Part shown: positions 18,438-27,342 of the stretch, piece after piece
Layout of the letters: the number at the start of each line of letters is the position of its first letter
Numbering within the stretch: position 1 is the first letter of the stretch
NCBI GenBank assembly: GCA_026992735.1
Contig: JALWYO010000077.1
Location: 1 to 51,413 of the forward strand
Direction of reading: 5' to 3'
DNA: 51,413 nucleotides
Origin: Deltaproteobacteria bacterium
GTDB lineage: Bacteria > Desulfobacterota > Dissulfuribacteria > Dissulfuribacterales > QOAL01
Notes under the pieces: generated by a model
What the model saw: the letters and a program-made list of their open reading frames with translations, nothing else
Database searches by the model: none
What the model was told of the DNA's origin: nothing
Position numbers and translations under genes: made by a program

Positions 18438-21400
18438 TGTCCCCTGTCAATGGCACGGATACGCACTGCACATACCTTGTATTCGGGGGTCAGGGTCTTG
18501 TTATCCATGCCGTGACTTGTGAGAACATTGGTAAGATCATCCTGGAAATGAAACGTCATAAACACGGTACCAGGCTTGCTCCTTTCCGTAACAGTGGCCA
18601 CAGCCTTTATGCTACCCCTGCGTGACTCTATCCTTACGGTATTGCCATCTGCAATACCAAGGACCCTGGCGTCATCAGGATGGATTTCCAGCAGTTCCGT
18701 CCCTGCGATCTGATCAAACCCTTGGCACCTTCTGGTCATGGAGCCGTTATTGTAATGCTCCAGTCTCCTGCCGGTAATCAGCACCAAAGGATAATCCTTG
18801 TCTGCCTCTTCCTCGGGCACGATATATGAGACCGGCACAAAAGAGGCCCTTCCCCTGGGGAAGCGCTTGGTGTGAAGCAACGGTGTACCAGGATCCTGTT
18901 TTGAGCTACATGGCCAGACCTTGCCATCCTCACCCAGCCCCTGATATGTGATTCCCCCGTAAGAAGGAGTCAGGGCAGCTACCTCGGTCATTATCTGTTC
19001 CGGGCTGGTGTATATCATCGGATAGCCCATTGCCTGTGAAATAAGACAGATAATCTCCCAATCAGCCTTGGTGCTGCGCCTGGGAGGTATCACCTTGTTG
19101 ACTTTTCTTACACGCCGTTCGCCACTGGTAAAAGTGCCTTCTTTTTCATAAAAACATGCTGACGGAAGCACCACATGAGCGAGTTTTGCCGTCTCTGTCA
19201 TGAACATATCCTGCACCACTACAAAATCCATGGCCTTCATGGCCTTGCGGACATGTTCTATGTTGGACTGGGTATGGGCAGGATCATATCCTACGCAGTA
19301 AAGGGCCTTGAAGCTGCCATCCAGGGCAGCATCGTACATCTGCGGCTCCATAAGCCCCTTGGTCTTTGGAAGCGCCTTTACACCCCAGGCCCTGGCAAAA
19401 CGCTCCAAGACCTTCTGATCATCAGTATCCTGATAACCAGGATAGATATACGGCAAGGTGCCCATATCACAAGAACCCTGGACATTGTTCTGCCCCCTGA
19501 GAGGATTGATGCCATTGTTGGGCCTGCCAACGTGACCAGTAGCAAGTACCAGATTTGCAAGGGCAATAACACCGGCAGTACCGCCTTTGTGTTCTGTCAC
19601 CCCAAGGCCGTACAGAATCATAGAGTTCGCAGAAGTAGCATACAGCCTGGCAGCCTTCCGTATCAGTTCCGGCTTCACATCAGTGAGCTCAGCCATCCTC
19701 TCGGGAGAATAATCCTTGCAATGTTCCAGGATAGCATCAAATTTCTCTGTGCGTTCCTCAATGAATTTTTCATCCAGAAGGCCTTCCTCGATAATGGTAT
19801 GAAGCATGGCATTCAGCAGCGGGATATTACTGCCAGGCCGGACTCTCAGCCATATACCAGAGGACTGCTCATCTGCAATTACTGCCAGGTCGGTCCTTCT
19901 TGGGTCAATGACAATAAGCCTTGCCCCTCGCTTGACAGCTTCCCTGATCTTCAGGCCGATTATGGGATGTGCCTCAGTGGTATTTGCCCCGCATATAAGG
20001 AGACAATCTGCACCAATTATCTGCTCAAAAGGAGTTGTTGCTGCGCCGCTTCCCAGTGTTGCCAGCAGACCGCTGACAGATGGAGCGTGTCAGACCCGGG
20101 CACAATTGTCCACGTTGTTCGTGCCCCATGCGGCTCTCGCAAGCTTCTGAAGAAGGTAATTCTCCTCGTTTGTGCAGCGGGATGATGCAAGCACGCCCAT
20201 GCTGTCCGGGCCAAACTTGTCTCTTATGGCAAGAAACTTCTCGGCAGTTATTCTCAGGGCCTCATCCCATTCCACCTCTCTGAAAGGCTCTTCTACACTG
20301 TAACGGACAAGTGGGAGCCGAAGTCTCTCATGGTTTCTGTAAAATGAATAGCCAAACCGTCCCTTTACACACAGGTGACCAAAATTGGGAGGCCTGTCAG
20401 GATCTGCCTTCACCTCAAGGATAGCGCCATACATGTGAACTACGTCAATACTGCAGCCTGTACCGCAATAGGTGCATACTGTCTTCACTGACGACAATTG
20501 CGCAGGCAGAAGCGGCACCACGCTGTCCTGCTTTGACAGCGTACCTGTCGGGCATACATCCACGCAGGCACCGCAAGAGACGCAGTTCTGGTTTATCTTT
20601 ATGGAAACATCGTCAATAAGGCCGGTCTTCTGATCAAGAGTGAGATCCAACTCAAAAGCATCGTACTTGCAGCTTCTCACACACCTTGTGCAGCCTATGC
20701 ACTTGTTGGCATCCACCACGATAAATGGATGAGACTTGTCAACCTGGTACTTTAGCCTTGTCCTGGCCTTATTGGCCTTGACCTTGTAATCAACACACAT
20801 CTCACGATAACTGCATTTGGACAGGCCAAGGCATCCGCACTGAAGACAGCGCTTGGCCTCCCGCACGGCCATCTCCTCGGAAAATCCAAGCTGGACCTCG
20901 CCGAAATCCCCTGTCCTTCTCTCAGCAGGCCTGGCTGGCATGACCTCGTTAAGCTGAAGCTCATAGCCCTCAAAGTTGTGCATATCCACGTCTTCAAATC
21001 TCTTGCCCTTGGTGAAGTTGAAGCGTGGCTCAAGCACGGAAGGCCTTTCCTTTGTGAGATATTCGTGTATGGATTCTGCGGCCCTCCTGCCGCCTGCCAC
21101 AGCCTGTATAACCGTTCTTGAGCCAGTGGCTGCATCACCCCCTGCGTATATTCCATCCACGCTGGTCTTCATGGTGCTTGGATGGGCCTTTATGGTATTG
21201 CGAGGTGTAAGCGCTATAGATGCCTCAAGTTCGCCATAGCTGTGAAACGTGGGATCTCCTTCCTGGCCAAGGGCTGAAATAACAGTATCCCCGGTCCAGA
21301 AAAGCCTGGACCCAGGCATGGGAATCGGGCGCCTTATGCCGCGCTCATCAGGCTCGCCGAGTATGGTACGGGCCATCTCCACCTTGAGTTGCCCGTCTTC

Positions 21401-22564
21401 CTTCATAATCTTCAGAGGTGTGGCCATGAGAAAGAACTGCACGCCTTCCTTTTCCGCCTCTTCTATCTCCCTCTGATGCGCAGGAAGCTCTACCCTGGAC
21501 CTTGGATAGATAACCGTAACATTCTTTGCGCCCAGCCGCCTGGCGCTCCTGGCAGAATCCACAGCTATGTCACCGCCGCCGACAATAAGCACCTGGTCTC
21601 CAATCTCTGGCTTTGCCCCCATGTTTACTTCCCTGAGGAAATTAAGGCCGCACCTGGCGATTCCCGCACCTTCTAACTCGAGCTGTTTCTGCCGGGACAG
21701 GCCGGTAGCAATAAAAATGGCGTCAAATCCCTGGTCTCTAAGGGTCTGCAGGGTAAAATCCGTCCCCCATCTCTTTCCAAGCCTGGCATGTACGCCAAGG
21801 TTGAGGATGCCCTGGACCTCCCTGTCAACTTCCCGGTTTGGCAGCTTGTAGCCCGGGATGCCGTATCTCATTAGGCCACCGAGCTTGTCCTCTGCCTCGA
21901 AAATGGTAACCTGATGACCCTGTTTTCTCAAAAAATAGGCACAGGAAAGACCAGCAGGGCCACCACCAATGATAGCTACCTTTTTACCGGTAGGCTTGCC
22001 TACCTCTGTATCCCTGAACCTTGCCTCACGGGCATGATCTGCCACAAATCTCTTTAGATGGTTGATAGCAATAGGCTCATCCAGCAAAATACGCCTGCAC
22101 CTGGTCTCGCAAAACCTTGGGCATACCCTGCCTACTGCAATGGGGAGGGGATTCTTTTCCTTTATGAGCATCAGGGCTGCGAGATACTCCCCTTTTGCTA
22201 TAAGGTTCACATAACCCTGGACGTTTATGCCTCCGGGACATGTGAGGTTGCATGGAGCTCGGCAGTCCCCGTAGTGACTCTCTGCCAATACCTCCAGTCG
22301 CTCCTTTCGGAAGGCATCCAGGTCTCTATTGTGGACCTCTATAACTTGGCCATCTCCTGCAGGAGTAGCACAGGCCCTGACCCTGCCAAGACCCTCTATC
22401 TCTACCATGCACAGGAGACAGGGATTGGAAGATGCTTCCTCACCCTTGATATGACAGATGGTTGGAATTTTTATGCCCGCCGCTGCCGCTGCTTCAAGGA
22501 TGGTCTGACCCTTGACCGCAGCCACCTGTTTGCCGTCAATGGTTATATGAATAAGTTCAGCCAT
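18434..22564 (-). CDS. fdhA: Selenocysteine formate dehydrogenase with NuoG-like and GltD-like N-terminal domains
   Basis: A 1376-residue protein read through one TGA (20090-20092, Sec825) in NNVDNCARV-Sec-HAPSV, the classic active-site context. Both halves are in the same frame, and the codons after the TGA give normal FDH sequence. Domains: [2Fe-2S] ferredoxin with Cys37, 49, 52, 65; a cysteine-rich segment (residues 99-155); a GltD-like FAD/NAD(P) domain (VAIIGGGPAGLSCAYFLRKQ; VLIVGGGDIAVDSARSARRL), about 190-520; two [4Fe-4S] clusters (CIGCTRCVRSC, CVSCGACVDVC); then the molybdopterin/tungstopterin domain from CTYCGTGCSID onward. It should interconvert CO2 and formate using NAD(P)H and possibly ferredoxin through its own flavin and clusters; the electron partner is inferred. 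A terminator separates it from acsE, so it has its own transcription. ATG 22564 has GAGG 4 bases upstream. Confidence 0.93.
20060..20078 (-). promoter_or_regulatory. SECIS hairpin of fdhA
   Basis: In the mRNA, TGTCAGC - GGTCT - GCTGGCA forms a 7-pair stem (one G-U) with a 5-base loop, starting 11 bases after the UGA at 20090-20092. Loop sequence and spacing closely match the SelB-binding upper stem-loop of E. coli fdhF (loop GGUCU). This supports insertion of selenocysteine rather than termination. Confidence 0.85.
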
Positions 22565-22659
22565 GACACCTCATATGAATTAAGACTTATATGCAATCCG
22601 TTATCTACTGCTGCAATCATGCAAATGAACGCAAGGCCACCGGCCTGTATCTTCACAGT

Positions 22660-22693
22660 AAAAAAATGGTGGGCAATAAACACAACCCACCAT
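22660..22693 (-). terminator. Intrinsic terminator after acsE
   Basis: On the minus strand an 8-base perfect stem, ATGGTGGG/CCCACCAT (22686-22693 and 22666-22673), with a 12-base loop runs straight into a T-run (22660-22666). It lies 50 bases after the acsE stop and about 95 bases before the fdhA start. It should therefore end the long acs transcript and leave fdhA to its own promoter, which I could not define. Confidence 0.8.
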
Positions 22694-22742
22694 CAGACAA
22701 TACTTCGTTCCAGCTCTGTTGCAACCTGCCAGGACAATTACA

Positions 22743-23633
22743 TTAAAGTTCCAGCCAGGATTCGGAAAAGATGGTCTTGCCCATAAGCACCCTGGTAGTC
22801 TTGTAATATTCCAGCTCCTTGTCTGAAAGAGAAGATGGATCCGGATCATTGTCGTCCATTATATCATGAACCAATTTCAGCAGTTCCGGCCTTTCCCCGT
22901 GGGCCAACTCTATGAGCTCGTGGTCATATGTGTCCACAATGGCCGACCAGACACCGTGTTTCATGAGCATTGCAAGAAAGGCACGGTTGAGATATGGCCG
23001 AAGCTTCGTATCCACGCCATTCGATACATTGGAAAGACCCACAGTACTCTTGGCACCGGGAGCGATGTCAGGCAGCATTGACATGAATTCCAGCCCGCTC
23101 ATCACCTGGTCTGAACCCAGGGTAATTGGAGTGGCTATCGGGTCCACGAGTATCTTCTCATTGGGTATGCCTGCCTCGTTCATGGCCATTAAAAGGTCTA
23201 TGGTCATGGCTGCCCTTTCATTGGAATCCCTCGGCATGCCGTCCACTCCCCAGAGAAGCCCAACCACAAAACATCCTGCCTCTGCTGCAACAGGAATGAG
23301 CTTTTTCATCCTCTCAGGCTGGAGAGAAATGGAATTCATGATATGACGTTCCGGATGAGCAGCCGCCTTCATACCTGCTATCAAGGCATCCGCATTTGTG
23401 GTGTCAAGAGAGAGCGGACAATCTGTCACATCTTCCACCACGCTGACGATCCAGGGCATGAGATCCGGCCCGTCTTTTCTGGCAGGGCCGATATTCAGAT
23501 CCAGGAAGTCTCCTCCATCTGCCACTTCCTCATGCGCCATTTCCACGATAGGTCTGGGGTCCCTGGCCCTCATGGCACTTCCTGTGCGGTTCCCCATGAT
23601 ATTTATGCTTTCAGCTATACATTGAACATACAT
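22743..23633 (-). CDS. acsE: Methyl-THF:corrinoid iron-sulfur protein methyltransferase
   Basis: A 296-residue pterin-binding TIM-barrel enzyme that moves the methyl group of methyl-tetrahydrofolate to the cobalt of AcsC/AcsD. Its pterin-binding features are INIMGNRTG near residue 12, the DLNIGPARKDGPDLM segment near 47-61, PLSLDTTNADALIAGM, and the KSTVGLSNVSNGV segment. I chose ATG 23633, with GAGG 8 bases upstream. A TTG six codons earlier is possible. It is the last gene before the terminator, 42 bases after acsC. Confidence 0.94.
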   Translation of the reverse strand: MYVQCIAESINIMGNRTGSAMRARDPRPIVEMAHEEVADGGDFLDLNIGPARKDGPDLMPWIVSVVEDVTDCPLSLDTTNADALIAGMKAAAHPERHIMNSISLQPERMKKLIPVAAEAGCFVVGLLWGVDGMPRDSNERAAMTIDLLMAMNEAGIPNEKILVDPIATPITLGSDQVMSGLEFMSMLPDIAPGAKSTVGLSNVSNGVDTKLRPYLNRAFLAMLMKHGVWSAIVDTYDHELIELAHGERPELLKLVHDIMDDNDPDPSSLSDKELEYYKTTRVLMGKTIFSESWLEL

Positions 23634-23675
23634 GGCAATTTCCTCGCTCAAATTACTACTGGCTTCAGGCCAGAC

Positions 23676-25031
23676 CTAATCTTCCGGGCTCCATTTTTTC
23701 AAGAATGGAGGCAGATGGCTTGCTTCCCTGGGACCTATCTGTATCTTCCAATCAGGCAGCTCCTCCTCCAGCTCGCCCTTGATAGAGGCAAGATAACCGG
23801 GAATGATAATGCTCCTGTGCTTTACCTTGTCCTCTATGCCGCTCTTTTTAACGAACTGGGCAATGAGATCTGCGCTGAACTTCCCGGCAGCCCAGGCCGT
23901 AAGCACTGAAAGGCCTTCGGTATCCTTGATAAGCAGCCATGATGGAACCTTGCTCCCCTCTATCTCACCAGAGACAATGAAATAGGTCAGGGAGAAATTA
24001 CACGTCACCAGCACTGGAGAATTCTCATCAGGGCCATTGATGGGATATATATCCTCCTGGACAACCATTGGACGCTGTGGATCCGTAAAGATATTCAGGC
24101 GCTCCAGGAGAAGCGGGAAAAGCAAATCCCCCTGCAGATCGGACAGAACCATGATGCCTGCATACTTGGCCACAAGAATAGAAGCAACAACCGTTTCCAT
24201 GAACGGATCATCGGTCATCTCGCAGGGGAATGTAATAGTAGGAAATCCCAGGGGTTTGTACTTGTGTTTTATGGCCGCGCGTCTGCATACAATCTGGTCT
24301 TCAAAAAGGCTCTTCATTGTGCGGGCACCGGTATCCAGGACAAGGTCCTTGAACCCGTCGGCCTGGAGCTTTTCGGAAAGTTTTGCAGTCCCGCCAATAT
24401 TTTCACCACGCACTGCCAGGGGACAACCTGTATCCTTTGCAACCTCAGCAACAGCATCAGCATTGGATTCAGTGGCAGCATAGAGAAGCGGCACGTGTTC
24501 CCCGCAGGCCTCGGCCCCTGCCTTCAATACATCAGCGGCTTCGCTCATGAGTATAAGGGCGGCATCAGGACACTTGGAACGTGCCTTTTCAACCAGGGCG
24601 GTAAATGCTCCTGCATCACCAGAGCTGTCCTTTATGGCCAGGAGGTCTGCCTTGAGCTCGACACCCACCCTGTCATAACGAAGTGCCAGAAAACGGTCCA
24701 TCCTGCCGTCTATATCACCGTCATCCATGTCAGTGGTGAGTAGTACAGCTATACCTGTTGGATGCTCAAACCTCTTTTCATGCCTGGAAAGGCAGGTCTC
24801 GCCACCGAAAACAAACTTATTCTCCCCGCTTCCAAGGGTGATTGTCCGGATTGGAGGTGCACTGGCCTCGCTGACTGTTTCCTTGACCTCGTCAGAGACA
24901 TAAGGGCAAGCATCAATTTCAACCTGGCCTGCTGCCACCTTCATGGCAAATGCCAGACACGTAGGTACTCCACACTCCCCGCAATTCTTCTTGGGGAGCA
25001 TTTTCAGGATCTCTATTCCAGTAAGCGCCAT
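23676..25031 (-). CDS. acsC: Corrinoid iron-sulfur protein, large subunit
   Basis: A 451-residue subunit (CdhE/AcsC) that carries the corrinoid and an N-terminal [4Fe-4S] cluster in NCGECGVPTCLAFAMK (Cys17, 20, 25, and Cys42 in DACPY). This cluster reactivates oxidised cobalt. A TIM-barrel domain follows (FGGETCLSRHEKRFEHPTG; AIKDSSGDAGAF), then a C-terminal corrinoid-binding Rossmann-like domain (SYWxxSGEIEGSKVPSWLL-type region near 370-400; RSIIIPGYLASIKGELEEEL). It accepts methyl from AcsE and passes it to AcsB. Its usual partner, AcsD, is fused to MetF in this genome (27343-30558). Confidence 0.95.
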   Translation of the reverse strand: MALTGIEILKMLPKKNCGECGVPTCLAFAMKVAAGQVEIDACPYVSDEVKETVSEASAPPIRTITLGSGENKFVFGGETCLSRHEKRFEHPTGIAVLLTTDMDDGDIDGRMDRFLALRYDRVGVELKADLLAIKDSSGDAGAFTALVEKARSKCPDAALILMSEAADVLKAGAEACGEHVPLLYAATESNADAVAEVAKDTGCPLAVRGENIGGTAKLSEKLQADGFKDLVLDTGARTMKSLFEDQIVCRRAAIKHKYKPLGFPTITFPCEMTDDPFMETVVASILVAKYAGIMVLSDLQGDLLFPLLLERLNIFTDPQRPMVVQEDIYPINGPDENSPVLVTCNFSLTYFIVSGEIEGSKVPSWLLIKDTEGLSVLTAWAAGKFSADLIAQFVKKSGIEDKVKHRSIIIPGYLASIKGELEEELPDWKIQIGPREASHLPPFLKKWSPED

Positions 25032-25046
25032 GATCCTAAGCTCCTC

Positions 25047-27254
25047 TTAAACTACGCTTTCCATAGAAAGTGCAGGATGATTCTTTTCCTGCAGATATTT
25101 CAACACCTCATCTTCGGCGATGCCTACCTCTTCATCTGCTATGAGGTCAAGAAGATCAGGCACTCCTTCCTCCTTTGCCCTCTCTTCCAGGCGATCCCTG
25201 AGTTCCTCTTTAAGCATCTTGGGCATCCATACTACCCTCTTGAGCCCGCCTTCGGCCTGCATGAACTTCCTGGAGCATATGTAGTGCTTGGACACTCCAA
25301 GAAATCCCGGGGTGACCTGCCCGCCTCCAACCATGCCTGCCAAGGTGGTAAACTTCATCCCGCTGGGGGTCATGCCCATATAATCACGGTTGACTATCAT
25401 TATGCCGTTACACATGGGAAGCATGGTGGCAATGCACTCAAAACAGCCGCAGGCAGTCATTGGGTCAACCATGAGTGAATAGGCGCTGACCTGCTGCACC
25501 TTGCCCCTGGACGCCTTTTTTACGAACTCGTTTATTCCTTCCCACTGGCCCAGCTTTGGATCAAGACACTTACCCTTTTCTATGGGCTGGTTCGGGCCGG
25601 TTGGGTTTATCTCATATGATGCCTTTCCATCCAGCCAGTTGTATGCGCCGCACATGCCGATACGTTCGGGTGTGATTACGCATACGTGGCTCGGAGCAAA
25701 AGACTGGCAAAGGGTGCAGGAATAGAAAATCTCCTCGCTCTCGTCTGTCATGGAACCAAGACGCCTGTCCCTTTCTGCATAGACCTCCTTGGCAAGCTCG
25801 AGGACTTCCTTGACCTTGTCTTCCACTGTGTAGATCTTGACCTGAACTTTATCCAGGATGGCACCAAAATCCTGGTGGAGCTTTCCATGAAGTATCCTGC
25901 CGATATGCTCGAACTTGAAGCCCTTTTCTATGGCTGCCTTCCCAACCCTGAGCCACATGATGTTTCTCTGGCCAATGTGCATTATACCCTGGGCATAATT
26001 AATGAGATGATGAAACTGGCGTTCAAGTATCGGCTCAAAGTCAGGCTGCATCTGCCTGCCTGCGACTTCAACCAGAATGGCCAGAGGCAGCTTGTCGCCT
26101 TCCTTGCAGTCTGTCATCTCAGGGCCTTCTACAATAACCTTGCCGTCTTCCACCTCGTCCATGTCCTTGGAAACCAGGACTTCTACACCAAGGGTCCTTC
26201 CGCCGCCGCATTCGAGATAGAGATCATCTTTCCTGATACGCTCGCCCTCAAAAGCTGGGCCGTAGGAGACAGGAATGTCTATTTTGGTAACGCTGACCTT
26301 AAGCCCCCTGACCTCGATGGCCTTCTGGACGATCTCGTCATGAGGGACCTTGCTCACCACATGCTCGTAGGTGCAGATACCAGTTGGGAGCACTTCCGGG
26401 ATATCCCAGTCGGAAATGGTGGGGAAACCCCAGTTTATGGCACCGGCGGCATTGGCATACCATTCATCCGAGACCGGGCCGAATGCAATGACAAATGCAA
26501 AAGTACGATCCTTATTATAGATAAGATTGCCCTTGTAGTCTCCAGGCTTTATGCCTCCAAATGCCAAGGCCACGCGACAGGCAAAACCTATTGAAAAGAT
26601 AGTAGAAGTATATGTAGGGCCAAATGGTACAAGCCTGGTGGACCAGCCTATCTGCACTTTCCTCTTCAGGAGCTGATCTGGAAAATATATGCCGTCGGTC
26701 TGGTCATGCAAAAATACATAGAGGTTCTTCTCCTGAAGCTCAATGGCTATCTTTTCCGCCTCCTCTGAACTGGCAGGAGAACCAAGGATAGCAGCAAAGC
26801 CCGGAGCCGTGCCGTCCACGAACTCAACGCCTCTCTTCCTGAAGATGATATCGTCTGCAGCTCCCAACCAGTAGTTTCCACTGGATGGTGGATCTTCGGT
26901 CTTGGTATAGTACTGCGGTTCTTCTATATATCTTATTGCCTCGAACATCTCCTCTGCAAAATAGGTGGCCATGCCTGCATCCAATGCAGGTGCCAGATAG
27001 GGAAGCCAGAGGTCATCTGTAACCGGCGGAGGCAGCAGCTTCCTGCATTCCTGAAAGATCTCCTTCATGTCTCCGAGCTGCTTAACCGGTGCCCCGAGCA
27101 TGCTGTATATGATAGGCAGATAATAGGCCGTGTTGGGAAAAGCTATTTCCTGCTCAGGTCCGTACTTTTTCAGGGCCTCTTCAAACTTTTCCTCGGCCAT
27201 ATCCACTATCTTGTGAGCGCCTCGGATGGCTGCAGAACAGATTATCTTGGACAT
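25047..27254 (-). CDS. acsB: Acetyl-CoA synthase (ACS catalytic subunit)
   Basis: A 735-residue bacterial-type ACS that joins CO, a methyl group and CoA. The A-cluster ligands are intact: Cys513, 516, 525 and 535 (SCTLCQSFAPSHVCV ... GMCGAYNW) for the [4Fe-4S] cube, and the Cys602-Gly603-Cys604 motif in TACGCFECI for the distal nickel. The spacing parallels the Moorella enzyme. The N-terminal domain (residues 1-310) that contacts CODH is present, unlike the shorter archaeal protein. It precedes acsC by 15 bases. Confidence 0.97.
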   Translation of the reverse strand: MSKIICSAAIRGAHKIVDMAEEKFEEALKKYGPEQEIAFPNTAYYLPIIYSMLGAPVKQLGDMKEIFQECRKLLPPPVTDDLWLPYLAPALDAGMATYFAEEMFEAIRYIEEPQYYTKTEDPPSSGNYWLGAADDIIFRKRGVEFVDGTAPGFAAILGSPASSEEAEKIAIELQEKNLYVFLHDQTDGIYFPDQLLKRKVQIGWSTRLVPFGPTYTSTIFSIGFACRVALAFGGIKPGDYKGNLIYNKDRTFAFVIAFGPVSDEWYANAAGAINWGFPTISDWDIPEVLPTGICTYEHVVSKVPHDEIVQKAIEVRGLKVSVTKIDIPVSYGPAFEGERIRKDDLYLECGGGRTLGVEVLVSKDMDEVEDGKVIVEGPEMTDCKEGDKLPLAILVEVAGRQMQPDFEPILERQFHHLINYAQGIMHIGQRNIMWLRVGKAAIEKGFKFEHIGRILHGKLHQDFGAILDKVQVKIYTVEDKVKEVLELAKEVYAERDRRLGSMTDESEEIFYSCTLCQSFAPSHVCVITPERIGMCGAYNWLDGKASYEINPTGPNQPIEKGKCLDPKLGQWEGINEFVKKASRGKVQQVSAYSLMVDPMTACGCFECIATMLPMCNGIMIVNRDYMGMTPSGMKFTTLAGMVGGGQVTPGFLGVSKHYICSRKFMQAEGGLKRVVWMPKMLKEELRDRLEERAKEEGVPDLLDLIADEEVGIAEDEVLKYLQEKNHPALSMESVV

Positions 27255-27342
27255 ATTCTTTCCTCTCTAAGTTTCTCTTTGAAATATCGTTCAGGCTGTT
27301 TGCCTGAAAAAATCTCCTGAAATTCGTAAACAAATCCGGGCA

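Noticed and set aside
20087-20095. A break in the formate dehydrogenase gene that could be called a nonsense mutation or two genes
   Set aside because: The TGA sits exactly at the known Sec site, the frame continues with FDH sequence, and a SECIS hairpin follows at the right distance.
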